From the NCBI GenBank assembly GCA_028751875.1, contig CM054143.1:70954934-71018933 (forward strand): DNA of 64,000 nucleotides. The letters are read 5' to 3'. A model generated the notes under the pieces. It saw nothing but the letters and a program-made list of their open reading frames with translations, had not been told where the DNA came from and ran no database searches. The first letter of the stretch is position 1. Each line of letters begins with the position of its first letter. The stretch is from Rapana venosa. Its lineage: Eukaryota; Mollusca; Gastropoda; Neogastropoda; Muricidae. A program made the position numbers and the translations under genes. Shown here in pieces: positions 41,101-48,659 of this stretch.

Positions 41101-44100
41101 AATCAGATTTATAAGTTTTTCTGTTATCAGGAGGTCATCAAATAATATTAAATTATGCGTGTTGCATTTGGGTTTTTCATCATTATTGTTATTTACATGT
41201 GTGATTGCAGGAGGTTTTTCATCATCATTATTATTATTATTTACATGTGTGATTGCAGGAGGTTTTTCATCATCATTATTATTATTATTTACATGTGTGA
41301 TTGCAGGAGGTTTTTCATCATCATTATTATTATTATTTACATGTGTGATTGCAGGAGGTTTTTCATCATCATTATTGTTATTTACATGTGTGATTGCAGG
41401 AGGTTTTTCATCATCATTATTGTTATTTACATGTGTGATTGCAGGAGGTTTTTCATCATCATCATTATTATTATTTACATGTGTGATTGCAGGAGGTTTT
41501 TCATCATCATTATTATTGTTATTTACATGTGTGATTGCAGGAGGTTTTTCATCATTATTGTTATTTACATGTGTGATTGCAGGAGGTTTTTCATCATTAT
41601 TATTGTTATTTACATGTGTGATTGCAGGAGGTTTTTCATCATCATTATTATTATTTACATGTGTGATTGCAGGAGGTTTTTCATCATCATTATTGTTATT
41701 TACATGTGTGATTGCAGGAGGTTTTTCATCATCATCATTATTGTTTACATGTGTGATTGCACAAGGTTTTTCATCATTATTATTGTTATTTACATGTGTG
41801 ATTGCAGGAGGTTTTTCATCATCATCATTATTGTTATTTACATGTGTGATTGCAGGACCTTATCCTATGATCATCATTTTTAGTTTTGGTAGATTTTTGA
41901 TATGTTTAAAAGGGTTTTATTACATGATGTTATTTACTGTTTTAGATTTGGGAGTTATTTCATCATGTTTAGAAGTTATTTGACAGCTGTGAGATTGCGG
42001 GTTTTTCATTTCAACAGAAAACTTATCAGTGTAATTTATGTGTGTTGCGGAGGTTTCTCTATTAATTCATGTGTGATTGCAGAGGTTTCATCATATTTTT
42101 ATTACATGTGTGATTGCAAGGTTTTACTCATCATTATTGTAAGTATTACAGAGGTTTTCATCATCATATTGTATTTACATGTGTGATGCAGGAGGTTTTA
42201 TATTATTATGTATTTACAGGTGATGCAGAGGTTTATCATTATTATGTTATACGTGTGATTGCAGGAGTTTTTCTCATCTCATTATTGTTTTAATTGATTC
42301 AGGGTTTCATACATTATATGTTTTACAGTGTGTGCAGGAGGTTTTTTCATCATATGTTATAATGTGTGATGAGAGTTTCACATTATATTGTTATTTACAT
42401 GTGTGATTGAGGAGGTTTTCTCATCATTATTATTTACTGTGGATGCGGAGGTTTCATCATCATCATTATTGTTATTATTTCATGTGGATTGCAGGACCTC
42501 CCCATCATACGGATGAAGCCATCATGAAGCTTTTTTATTTTTAGACTTGTTAGAAGTTTCTGGTTGTGAGTTATCAGCTATAGAACATTAGTGGTATTCA
42601 GGCGTAGATGCCTTGTGATATTTAGGCTCTGTTTAAAGCCTTAGAGCCTGGGAGTTATTTCAGTATGTTTAGACCTTTTTAATAATAATATAATAAGGAT
42701 ATTACCTGTACTGCATGACACAAGGCTGCACTCACTCATCTTCACATCATACAACAATAGCAGATAGTCAACAATTCAAAGCACACACACCACCCAACAT
42801 TAATGGCTTGATGAAAAAGCAAAGCATTGCTTCATGTACCACTGGAATAAAATTGATGACTTGATTGACTATTGATTGACACAACACAACAACAACACCA
42901 CCACCACACTCACACACACACACACACACACGGTTATCCTTTGGCAGGTGATGGAGTTTGGGCTGTTGAAATGCAGAGAGTATGAAATGAAAAAGAGTTG
43001 GAAAATCTTGGTTTGAAACAAATAATTTGGCGACGGATTTAAAAGTGTCAAAAGAAGCCTACGAAAGAATAAAGGCCATTTCAAATCAATGACGCAGAAC
43101 AGTAAAGCGACAGCCACGGTGGACTGGTTGATTAGGTATTAGTACGCACAGGAAATCCTGTAAGCTGGAGGGTAACGAGAAGGTGTAAGGTTGAAAGCAT
43201 TCACAGAGGTAGGAGGTGTTTAGTGGAGACATTTGTAAAGAGGGTACAGATCAATAGTTTTATTTTTGTGCACAGGCAGCCATGGAAGACGCAAGAGAGG
43301 ATTATGTGCTCAGATTTTTTTTTTGAGCCTTTAGAGCCTGCAGGTTTTAGTACGTTGAAGGGAGTGGTAGTATGCTGGCGAGCCTTTGGGAATTCTAATG
43401 GTCGTGAGTGAAGCATAGAATGAGTTTGATTTTGCGTTCTGTTGAAATTTACTTTCGGAACTTGACTTTTACACTGTTTGACTTTAGTAGCAATGGCAGG
43501 TTTGGGTGACGAACTTTTGCTAGACTTGTTTGTCGATATGAACGCCTAGATATTTTTACAGCAGGTGGTAGAGGACTATGCATTGCCTGAATTCTATTGA
43601 GCTGTTGTAAGGAAGCCTTTGGTGAGTTATTTTAGGCTGTGTTTTGAAGCCTTTGGTGAGTTATTTCAGGCTATGTTTAGAAGCCTTTTATGAAGCCTTT
43701 GGTGAGATTCTCCCCTCATGTTCCATTTCATTTTTGCCCTGCTCTCAACAGCCAAAACCCCATCATCCGGCGGAGTGTACAACCTTTATGTGTGTGCGTG
43801 AGTGTATGTGCATGCGTGTGTGCGTGCATGCGAGCGTGTGTGTATACATTTAAATTTGTTTAAAAAATAATTTTTAAAAACCTGTTAATTGTAACTGGCT
43901 GCATGTGAATGAGTAGGGTGAATGAAAGCGCTTTGATTTGCTTTGTTGCAAGATATAGCGCTATATAAATTCCATTTATTGTTATCATTTCAGGCTGTGT
44001 TTTGAAGCCTTTTATGAAGCCTTTGGTGAGTTGTTTCAGGCTGTGATTAGAAGCCCTTTATGAAGCCTTTGGTGAGTTATTTCAGGCTATGTTTAGGAGC

Positions 44101-45081
44101 CTTTTATGAAGCCTTTGGTGAGTTATTTCAGGCTGTTTTAAGAAGTCTTCTATGAAGCCTTTGGTGAATTACTTTAAGGCTGTGTTGTGAAGCCTTTAGT
44201 GAGTTATTTTAGGCTGTGTTCTGAAGCCTTTAGTAAGTTATTTTAGGCTGTGTAGTGAAGCCTTTTATGAAGCCTTTGGTGAGTTATTTCAGGGTGTTTT
44301 AAGAAGTCTTCTATGAAGCCTTTGGTGAATTACTTTAAGGCTGTGTTGTGAAGCCTTTAGTGAGTTATTTTAGGCTGTGTTCTGAAGCGTTTAGTAAGTT
44401 ATTTTAGGCTGTGTAGTGAAGCCTTTTATGAAGCCTTTGGTGAGTTATTTCAGGGTGTGTTTAGAAGCCTTTGGTGAGTTATTTCAGGCTGTTGAGAAGC
44501 CTTTTGTGAATCTGGTGATCTATATCAGGCTGTGTTAAGTAGCTATCCTTGAAGCTTTTGGTGAGTTGTTTCAGGCTGTGTTCAGAAGCCTTTATGAAGG
44601 TGGTGAGTTCTTAAAGACTGTGTTTAGAACCCTTTTATGAAGCCTTTGGTGAGTTCGTTCAGGCTGTGCTTGGAAGCCTTTTATGAAGCCTTTGGTGAGT
44701 TCTTTCAGGCTGTGCTTGGAAGCCTTTTATGAAGCCTTTGGTGAGTTCTTTCAGGCTGTGCTTGGAAGCCTTTTAAGAAGTTGGTGAGTTATTTTAGGCT
44801 GTGTTCAGAGCAAGTTTTAAGACTTTCGTGCATTTATTTTAAGTTCCATTTAAACATCAGTTTTTTTAACCTTTGGTGAGTTATTTAAGGCATTTAAGAA
44901 GCCATATATGAAGTCTTTGGCGAGTTATCTTGGGCTGTATTGGGTTGTTTTTGTTTTTTCAGGGGGTGCCTACACAGTGACGGAGATGGGCTGTGAGGAT
45001 GTTTTGGAAGAGGGGCAGAAAGTGAGGTGGGGGCTGGACTGGTTTCACGAGAAAACCATTCTCATCACCCCCAAACACTGA
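21904..45081 (+). CDS. TPMT: Thiopurine S-methyltransferase-like gene, 8 coding exons
   Basis: Class I SAM-dependent methyltransferase of the TPMT family, a cytosolic enzyme that moves a methyl group from S-adenosylmethionine to aromatic or heterocyclic thiols. Exons read from the sequence: 21904-22007, 22796-22888, 30646-30775, 33476-33528, 36471-36545, 39240-39325, 42495 to about 42535, and 44963-45081. All introns up to exon 7 are GT-AG with matching phases; the exon 7 donor is unresolved. The joined product is about 234 residues, close to the roughly 245 of vertebrate TPMT. Seen in order: an N-terminal W-x-x-W helix region, VPLCGKS (SAM loop), GHRVVGVEVA, YCCDFF, AVWDRGSMVAI, YLLAALQYD, PP in exon 7, and a C-terminal FHEKTILIT. 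These match the TPMT family block by block. The endogenous substrate cannot be told. Introns 2, 3, 5, 6 and 7 are filled by tandem arrays that touch splice sites. A divergent paralog lies to the left. Confidence 0.93.
22090..22215. repeat. CT and TG microsatellites in intron 1
   Basis: CT 22088-22147, CTGT 22170-22198, TG to 22214. Confidence 0.9.
22796..22888 (+). CDS. TPMT: TPMT exon 2, SAM-binding loop
   Basis: The acceptor TTGCTGCAG ends at 22795 and the donor is AAATG|GTAACC at 22889. The 93-nt exon encodes VLEKNVKTMVDG followed by FVPLCGKSWDMKW, the glycine-containing SAM-binding motif of TPMT. It enters and leaves in phase 2. The paralogous exon on the minus strand is also exactly 93 nt. 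Confidence 0.95.
23130..23440. repeat. Diverged roughly 50-bp repeats in TPMT intron 2
   Basis: ATCAGTTAGTTAATGATTCT-like words recur about seven times with substitutions. Confidence 0.7.
23460..24080. repeat. 38-bp minisatellite, about 16 copies
   Basis: GTGTTAAATGTGTTTAACTG then TAAAGCAGTGTAGGAATT, with a 33-bp variant. The palindromic TTAAA...TTTAA core repeats in each unit. In TPMT intron 2. Confidence 0.95.
24124..24472 (+). mobile_element. SINE B, copy 2
   Basis: Full length, in TPMT intron 2 just before the 7-bp satellite; B box GGTTTGAATCCCG. Confidence 0.9.
24545..29575. repeat. 5-kb satellite of 7-bp subunits (21- and 14-bp units)
   Basis: Built from three related heptamers, TGTGTAT, TGTGTAG and TGTACAG. 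They combine as 21-bp (all three) or 14-bp (last two) units. Occasional ATTGTGTAGTGT skips and TACAGTATG variants occur. Because 21 is divisible by three, frames stay open on both strands (VYCVVYS and TQYTLYT), which are not genes. It lies in TPMT intron 2 and is much noisier from 26.7 to 28.05 kb. Confidence 0.97.
29636..29980 (-). mobile_element. SINE B, copy 3
   Basis: Full length, minus orientation, between the 7-bp satellite and the pentanucleotide array of intron 2. Confidence 0.9.
29982..30640. repeat. Pentanucleotide array ending at TPMT exon 3
   Basis: TGTTG, TGTTA, TGCTG and TATTG pentamers mixed over 660 bp, right up to the acceptor of exon 3. Confidence 0.95.
30646..30775 (+). 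CDS. TPMT: TPMT exon 3, acidic SAM-binding strand
   Basis: The acceptor TGTGTGGCAG ends at 30645; the donor is TTCCAG|GTGACG. The 130-nt exon encodes LADMGHRVVGVEVAQLAVEE and on to EGTLFQ. The GVEV segment holds the acidic residue that binds the SAM ribose in class I methyltransferases. It enters in phase 2 and leaves in phase 0. A pentanucleotide array ends directly at the acceptor, and a 41-50-bp minisatellite begins about six bases after the donor. Confidence 0.95.
30782..31915. repeat. 41-50-bp minisatellite starting after TPMT exon 3 donor
   Basis: About 25 copies of GTGTGCTCTGCACCTGTGTG then TCCCTTGTTTATAG; length varies only in the TG run. Unit cores are almost identical. Confidence 0.96.
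31940..31985. repeat. TG microsatellite
   Basis: TG/GAGTG run between the minisatellite and SINE B copy 4. Confidence 0.85.
32018..32195 (-). mobile_element. SINE B, copy 4 (3' half)
   Basis: Only the 3' half, from AGGATAATGGAATAAGCACT to AACGTGTGC. Followed directly by copy 5. Confidence 0.8.
32215..32563 (-). mobile_element. SINE B, copy 5
   Basis: Full length; B box reads GATTCGAACCCGGG on the plus strand. In TPMT intron 3. Confidence 0.88.
32600..33240. other. GC-richer segment of unknown origin in TPMT intron 3
   Basis: Begins near a tRNA A-box-like TGGCGTAGTGGTTAGC (32622) and includes about 450 bp (32780-33230) with higher GC and no simple repeats. Two overlapping plus-strand frames (32773-33015, 32825-33223) have no recognised domain. 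It could be a SINE or retroelement remnant. Confidence 0.35.
33476..33528 (+). CDS. TPMT: TPMT exon 4
   Basis: The acceptor TTTTTTTGCAG ends at 33475; the donor is TCTCC|GTAAGT, the strongest in the gene. The 53-nt exon encodes SEDKKIQIYCCDFFKISP, matching the TPMT strand and loop that carries YCC-x-x-F. Phase 0 in, phase 2 out. Confidence 0.93.
33637..33970 (-). mobile_element. SINE B, copy 6
   Basis: Full length in TPMT intron 4, abutting a minus-strand LINE fragment at 33975. Confidence 0.88.
33975..34560 (-). mobile_element. Second copy of the RNase-H LINE 3' end
   Basis: Close to the copy at 5160-5745, with the same LFYRIKLNAFITKFSRNSKC and 3' end, but 5'-truncated within the tail domain. 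In TPMT intron 4. Confidence 0.85.
34965..35155. repeat. CA microsatellite in TPMT intron 4
   Basis: CA runs separated by CATGTAC words; includes a LINE-tail-like AATAAAATATTCTGAATC at 35079-35097. Confidence 0.9.
35170..35472 (-). mobile_element. SINE A, copy 8, with target-site duplication
   Basis: Flanked by the 12-bp direct repeat GTCTCTTGCATA at 35158-35169 and 35473-35484. In intron 4 of TPMT. Confidence 0.93.
35555..35680 (+). repeat. TCACCATTGGTGA element, copy with poly-G
   Basis: AATATGGCTACCATAATGGG, a G run, ATGGTCGCATACACAAAAAT, CTTTAGCTGAGGAAC. The palindrome is decayed to TCATCATTCATTA. Confidence 0.6.
35828..36112 (+). mobile_element. SINE C (tRNA-headed, V-SINE/RUDI-like body), intact with TSD
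   Basis: The head GGTCGAGTGGTTTAGGCGGT and B box GGGTTCGATCCCCGC derive from a tRNA with a Leu/Ser-like A box. The body contains GTGTCCTTGGGAAAGACAC, a block shared by several invertebrate SINE families, and a 3' end CGGGATAAGCTCCGGCTC. A perfect 14-bp duplication TTTTAAGGGAAGTA flanks it (35814-35827, 36113-36126). Only one copy was seen. The superfamily name is inference. Confidence 0.85.
36138..36429 (+). mobile_element. SINE A, copy 9, with target-site duplication
   Basis: Flanked by a perfect 13-bp repeat TATGTTATAACAG at 36125-36137 and 36430-36442. It is inserted next to SINE C and 28 bp upstream of exon 5's splice acceptor, inside the likely branch-point zone. Confidence 0.94.
36471..36545 (+). 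CDS. TPMT: TPMT exon 5, with tandemly repeated 3' end and donor
   Basis: The acceptor CTTTTTTTCAG ends at 36470. The exon encodes EVVGYMDAVWDRGSMVAINV and ends SDRTR. WDRG-x-x-VAI is the conserved TPMT motif near the active site. The first possible donor is ACCAG|GTGTGT at 36546. From about 36526 a 45-bp unit containing the exon's last ~20 nt and this donor repeats nine times. The next exon begins G-TAT, so joining at any of the nine donors keeps the frame. The SINE insertion just upstream ends 28 bp before the acceptor. Confidence 0.92.
36526..36935. repeat. 45-bp array containing exon 5 end and donor, nine copies
   Basis: Unit: TGTGTCTGACAGGACCAG (exon end), then GTGTGTGTTCCATGTG and TGCGGTATGA (intron). 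Copies differ by one or two bases (A/G at two sites). The frame is open throughout as a 15-residue repeat containing SDRTRCVFHVCG. Confidence 0.96.
36975..37200. repeat. TG-rich tract
   Basis: Degenerate TG with GTTTATGTGCATTGT repeated twice; a G run at 37079. Confidence 0.85.
37540..37800 (+). mobile_element. LINE ORF2 C-terminal end
   Basis: LRWFGHVQQKADHRIIKRAM, GKRPKGRPSKTWATCI and NRERWRRLI: the same C-terminal signature, a different lineage from the one at 6.8 kb. In TPMT intron 5. Confidence 0.82.
38110..38355. repeat. TG/CG microsatellite in intron 5
   Basis: TG repeat with CGCGC interruptions; overlapping short frames are repeat translations. Confidence 0.92.
38705..38845 (+). repeat. 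Dispersed element with TCACCATTGGTGA palindrome
   Basis: GTCGAAATGCGGCTACCTAA, AAAAACGGTCCTATG and AATCTCACCATTGGTGAACC, then GAGCTCTAGCAGAGGAAG. Related copies: 48478-48600 (plus), 35555-35680 (plus, with a poly-G), 20609-20690 (plus), 39378-39482 (minus), and partial at 37285-37345 and 46205-46260. Confidence 0.75.
38860..39200. other. Intron 5 sequence with T/G-rich tract, no gene
   Basis: TTTG and TG runs 39050-39140 and a G run at 39123-39139. Confidence 0.6.
39240..39325 (+). CDS. TPMT: TPMT exon 6
   Basis: The acceptor TTTGCACAG ends at 39239; the donor is GGAG|GTTGGT at 39326, a weak match to consensus. The exon encodes YAKVMQSVMSPSCRYLLAAL and QYDETKYG, matching the helix and strand of TPMT with Y-L-L-x-x-x-x-Y-D. 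Phase 2 in, phase 1 out. Confidence 0.92.
39378..39482 (-). repeat. TCACCATTGGTGA element, inverted copy
   Basis: GTTCCTCAGCTAAAGTTCAC, CAATGGTGAGATTTTTGCGT and a reversed GGTAGCCACATTTCAAC, in TPMT intron 6. Confidence 0.7.
39527..39660 (-). mobile_element. SINE B internal fragment
   Basis: CACGCAGTGGCCTACTCTGC to CATCCGAAGGACTTTTGGGG; fused to SINE A. Confidence 0.75.
39655..39743 (+). mobile_element. SINE A 3' fragment fused to SINE B
   Basis: Sequence from GAGATGGGTGTCGCCC to TAACCTTAT is the 3' third of SINE A. It joins the middle of a minus-strand SINE B at a shared GGGGAGAG. Confidence 0.8.
40085..40385. repeat. About 45-bp repeat, seven copies, in intron 6
   Basis: AACTGATAACAGATAGAACT then GAAATGATCAATCTTCTATA; one sub-lineage replaces the end with CTCAAGCTATAGCTTG. 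Confidence 0.9.
40545..41070 (-). mobile_element. Two degraded SINE B fragments
   Basis: 40545-40660 keeps the 3' end (CAAGGATAATGCAATAAGGA). 40975-41070 keeps the middle (ACCTCGGTTTATAGTCTCAT). A degraded SINE A piece lies between them. Confidence 0.65.
40738..40882 (+). mobile_element. Degraded SINE A 3' fragment
   Basis: Many single-base losses, but AATATGCTGCCCTAGAGATG and TGAGGTCTCTGAGCC identify the family. Confidence 0.65.
41160..42494. repeat. About 45-bp array carrying exon 7's acceptor
   Basis: Unit: ACATGTGTGATTGCAG then GAGGTTTTTCATCATCATTA and ATT triplets. About 15 clean copies (41160-41850) and about nine eroded ones (42040-42494). Lengths vary by triplets in the clean part, so two frames stay open. 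The last copy ends in the real exon 7 acceptor. A decayed exon 7 look-alike (GGACCTTATCCTATGATCAT) lies at 41852-41890. Confidence 0.93.
42495..42535 (+). CDS. TPMT: TPMT exon 7 (short; 3' end unresolved)
   Basis: The acceptor ATTGCAG ends at 42494. With the G left by exon 6, the exon reads G-PPHHTDEAIMKLF, corresponding to the PPF...IxxLF segment of TPMT. Exon 8 starts with GG and needs a one-base overhang, so the expected end is CTTTTTG followed by GT. The sequence instead runs CTTTTTTATTTTTAG with no donor at that point. The downstream array carries CCTTTG|GTGAGT many times, which fits as a copy of the original donor. A local sequencing error, array collapse, or real damage are all possible. 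Confidence 0.6.
42536..42700. repeat. Diverged start of the exon 7-exon 8 array
   Basis: GAAGTTTCTGGTTGTGAGTT and AGCCTGGGAGTTATTTCAG resemble the 43.6-44.9 kb unit. They connect exon 7 to that array. Confidence 0.6.
42930..43565 (-). mobile_element. Degenerate LINE RT/C-terminal fragment
   Basis: Shifted minus-strand frames give KYLGVHIDK, LLRLPWLPV, and LYKCLH/PPTSVNAF, followed by a FDTFKS-type block. This is the post-RT region of CR1-like LINEs. It sits in intron 7 and interrupts the exon 7-derived array. Confidence 0.65.
43605..44940. repeat. 34-47-bp array with donor- and acceptor-like sites, before exon 8
   Basis: Unit: GAAGCCTTTGGTGAGTTATT then TCAGGCTGTGTTTA, often with an extra AAGCCTTTTATG. 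Each unit holds TTG|GTGAGT and TTATTTCAG|GC about 14 bp apart. Roughly 20 copies, moderately diverged, interrupted by a TATAGCGC element and a TG tract. Confidence 0.92.
43919..43990 (-). repeat. TATAGCGC dispersed element, copy 2
   Basis: Reverse copy (GCGCTTTGATTTGC, then ATAGCGCTATATAAATTCC) inside the intron 7 array of TPMT. Confidence 0.75.
44963..45081 (+). CDS. TPMT: TPMT exon 8 with stop codon
   Basis: The acceptor GTTTTTTCAG ends at 44962. The exon encodes GAYTVTEMGCEDVLEEGQKV, then RWGLDWFHEKTILITPKH and a TGA at 45079-45081. This is the C-terminal block of TPMT (W-G-x-x-x-x-x-E-K-x-x-x-L-T). No exact AATAAA was seen in the next 800 bases, so the 3' UTR end is not placed. Confidence 0.93.
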
Positions 45082-45906
45082 CCTGCGTTTAGGGCCTGTG
45101 TAAAAGTTAAAATAATCACGGGAGTATCCCAATCTTTAATCAGAACTCTATCCGTTTTTAACAACCAGCTTTAAAAAAACACAACAACCGTACAGTCTGC
45201 TTTGGAGCGTCGCATTTATTAATCAGAAAATATGGGAGTGCACTTTCTTTTTTTTTTTCTGTGGTGCCTGAATGAGGAGAAGAAGTCAGTATTTTTTGTG
45301 GTCGTAGAATGCACACCACCATTTTAATTCAGGAGTAGACAAAGATACTTTTTTTTGTTTTGTGTGTGTGAACTTTTGTTTTTAAACTTATGATCATGAA
45401 TAGCAGATGATATCAGTGGGGTATGGAATAGTGAAGAATGAAGACATGTCTGCAAATGTAACACTGTGAGTTTTGGGGGAGGGGGGTTGGAGTTGGGGGG
45501 GGGGGGGGGTTTGGGGGGGTGGGCAGGGGGGGGGAGTAGGGGCAAGAGAGGAGGTAATGATATTATTTTGATAAAAAGCGTGTAGCGGTCACAATAGGGT
45601 ATCGTTAAAGAGTTCAGCAGAAACGTTTTGAAAAGTTATCATACTTCTGTTCTTCTCTTGACCAAACCAGCCTCAGCGCTACCTGAAGCGTAACGCACAG
45701 CGTCGCTAGCATATGCACAGTCTCTCGTTACATCAGCCATCTGATTCAGTGTGACGTAGACTCGTATCAAACATGCCCAAGACTTGTACTAGCCATTCAC
45801 CAAGCCCGATACAAGCTGACAAACTCAGAGTGTGGAGAGGACCTATCTGTATGCAAAGTGAATATTTAACAGACAAGCTCACATGGCCTGGACTGTCGGG
45901 GCACAA
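45082..45906. other. Downstream of TPMT stop: 3' UTR and unique sequence
   Basis: Contains a G-rich tract at 45475-45540. No AATAAA and no coding recognised. Confidence 0.5.
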
Positions 45907-46200
45907 GGTAAAGGTAAAGGAGTCCCATAACCTATAAGGTCGTAGGGGAGCGAGGCGTCAGAGACCTCACTTCTCTAGGGGCCAGCATATTAAGGGCAGC
46001 GCCCATCTCCTCTCCCTCGCTGCTTTACCTTCCCTGACCCTAAAGAGGGCAGGTACCCATTTACAGCTGGGTGAACTGGGGGAACTGTACTGAAGCCAAG
46101 ACGCCCAAACGGTCACCCATCCAAGTGGTAACCACGCTCGACGCTGCTTAACCTTGGCTGGGGGAAAGCGAGTGCTCTGACCGCTGAGCTATCCCGTCCC
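45907..46200 (-). mobile_element. SINE A, copy 10
   Basis: Full-length minus-strand copy about 0.8 kb after the TPMT stop codon. Confidence 0.9.
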
Positions 46201-46289
46201 GTGACTGTTTTCAAGTACCTCGCCATATAGGCAGCCATACTCTGACTTCAGAGGAGTATGAGATGATGAAGATACTAATGATGATAATA

Positions 46290-46378
46290 ATGATAATAAT
46301 AAATGGAATTTATATAGCGCTTTATCTGGCACAGACAAATCAAAGCGCTTGCACTCAACTCATTCTCACACAGTCAAG
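46290..46378 (+). repeat. TATAGCGC dispersed element, copy 3
   Basis: Closely matches copy 1, including CGCTTGCACTCAACTCATTC, and again follows an ATAATA run. Confidence 0.75.
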
Positions 46379-46771
46379 ATGTTCTGTATGGGAGCTTGCT
46401 AAGAACCCAGGAGAAGAGAGGAATAATTGTCCTGGTGACATTCTTTAAAAACAACAACAACAACGAACATGCTCTACGCAAACAAGCGCAGAAGACAAAC
46501 TGCAAAAAGAAAGAAAAAACACACCTTCCATTTGTTAAAAACCAGCTTCCATTTAGTGGTATGATTTGAACATTCTCAAAACATTATCAGAAGCACGCAA
46601 AGCAACAGGGTATATTTCAAATGTAAACACACTTTTAAAAAAAATCATGCCTAATTTGTGTGCTTTTATCATATTGTGTAAGGATGTTGAATTTTTACCA
46701 AAATATGCAGCCAGTATTGTTTATGGCTGCGGAATGGGCTTGACTGCAGTTTGACTGCAACTCCAGTTGAG

Positions 46772-47048
46772 ATAAAGGTGTCCCATAACCTATGTGGTCG
46801 TAGGGGAGTGAGGCGTCAGAGACCTCAGCTTCTCTAGGGCCAGCAAATTGAGGGCGTCACCCATCTCCTCTCCCTCGCTGCTTTACCTTCCATGACCCTA
46901 AAGAGGGCAGGTACCCATTTACAGTTGGGGAACTGTACTGAAGCCAAGGTGTGCAAATGGTCACCCATCCAAGTGGTAACCACGCACAATGCTGCATAAC
47001 CTTAGCTGGGGGACAGCGAGTGCTCTGACCACTGAGCTATCCCGTCCT
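46772..47048 (-). mobile_element. SINE A, copy 11
   Basis: Full-length but more diverged minus-strand copy. CTCCAGT on both sides may be a remnant target duplication. Confidence 0.88.
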
Positions 47049-47049
47049 C

Positions 47050-47870
47050 TTCAGTACTCCAGTGAGCTAAGACATTCAGTGGAATAGCAGACAGCAGCAC
47101 AGAGAACATGAAATAGAGGGCAGCTCGTTGTTCAGGAAAATTCTAATATCTCAGGAATGTGATGTGAGTGGGTACTATGGGTATGTATGTTACAAGATTG
47201 TTGCACATGCTCTCACGTGTTTGTATGCACACACGAACACGCACAGGTTACACACACTCACATATGCATGTATGTATGCACACGTAAACCCACACGTTCA
47301 TGTTTGCACATGTGTGCATGCGCCCGCACTCACACGCACATACACATAGCTGTTGACTTGGATCAGAAATAATTTATCAAGGAATGACAATTATGTTGGG
47401 TATTATTTGTATTTAAGCATTATTTTCTCAAACATGATATGGCTTGCATTTTATTGTTGTCTCAATTTTTTTTTTTTTAATTAAAGCACTGCATCTTATT
47501 TGTGATGAGAAATGTTCCTTTTATAGTCTGCACACCATGTTTCTTTTTGTATAATCACAAATATTATTTGGAAACTGTTACAACTTCATTAACCACTTAT
47601 TATGTTTTAGGAAATAAATGTATTTTACATCCTCTTTCTTGTTTTTCATCAAGGGAGAGAAGTGTGCCATGTCTTTCATCTTTTTCCTCTCGTTCTCTTT
47701 CTTTCGTGGCCTCTTTCCTCTCCTTTTAAAAAACTGACACTCATCCACCTCAGTTCACTTTGAGGACAATGTCATCATGATTCCGAGTGTCCCATAGCTG
47801 GAAAAGATGACACTGTACTCCCTGTGTCGAACTGAATGTCAAGCCTTTTGGAGGAGACTCTAAACCAGTA
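47050..47870. other. No gene seen; CA-like tract 47215-47345
   Basis: Degenerate CACAC/CATG tract, then AT-rich unique sequence. 47700-47870 may be LINE-derived. Confidence 0.5.
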
Positions 47871-47877
47871 TCGCAAC

Positions 47878-48350
47878 CACGAGAAGAGTTAATACACTGT
47901 ATTTTAGAATAAAATTAAATGCATTTATAACAAAATTTTGTAAAAATGTCAGGTGCCTCTGTGGGGAAACATATTTCCAACACTCACATCGTATTTGAGT
48001 GTCCAATTGTAAAACCTTTTTTACCCACATTTTGTGAGCAGTCTGTGGAAACTGTATTTAAAAATCCAAAATTAGCCTTTGCCATGGTTAAACGTCTATT
48101 GCACAGCCCATTAGAGTATTTGTTGTAGTTACTTTATATTTGTTTCATGTTAACAATTTGTTGAATTAAATTTTTACTCATGTTTAAGATTTTTCCCCCT
48201 TTTAATTGCATGAAAATATCAACACACATGTTACCTAAACAGTCTTTTCTCTGCACATTCCCTTCTCTGTTTTAACTTCCACAATAATTTCCACATCCCT
48301 CGTCTAATATCACTGAGAGTGAACAGACGTTAGATTGAAGACAGACAACA
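47878..48350 (+). mobile_element. Diverged copy of the RNase-H LINE 3' end
   Basis: Reads FRIKLNAFITKFC, a Cys-rich block, SNTHIVFECPIVKPFLPTF and then the same 3' end (CTAATATCACTGAGAGTGAA). Older than the copies at 5.2 and 34 kb. Confidence 0.8.
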
Positions 48351-48477
48351 TCTAAACCAGTGGGACCTGCGTGCTTACAGACTTGTGCACGTCAAAAGAA
48401 CCCACGACAGTTGAAAATCGGAAAGAGCAGAGGTACTACCTCCTGACTGTTCAGGCAAATTTGGTAGGTTCAATTCC

Positions 48478-48600
48478 CCAACTGTATCCCCGCATCTGGA
48501 ATACAGATGCCTTAGTGGTGGTGGGAAAATAGTCGTGTGTGCACAAATCTCACCATTGGTGAACCGTGGAGCAGTAGCCAAGGATCAAAATTTAGATAAA
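48478..48600 (+). repeat. TCACCATTGGTGA element, copy
   Basis: CGCATCTGGAATACAGATGC, GTGGTGGGAAAATAGTCG, AATCTCACCATTGGTGAACC, GCCAAGGATC. Confidence 0.75.
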
Positions 48601-48659
48601 AAAGGTTAGTATTCCAGAATATCCACTGACATGCTTGCATAGAGATGTTTCAAGCACAA

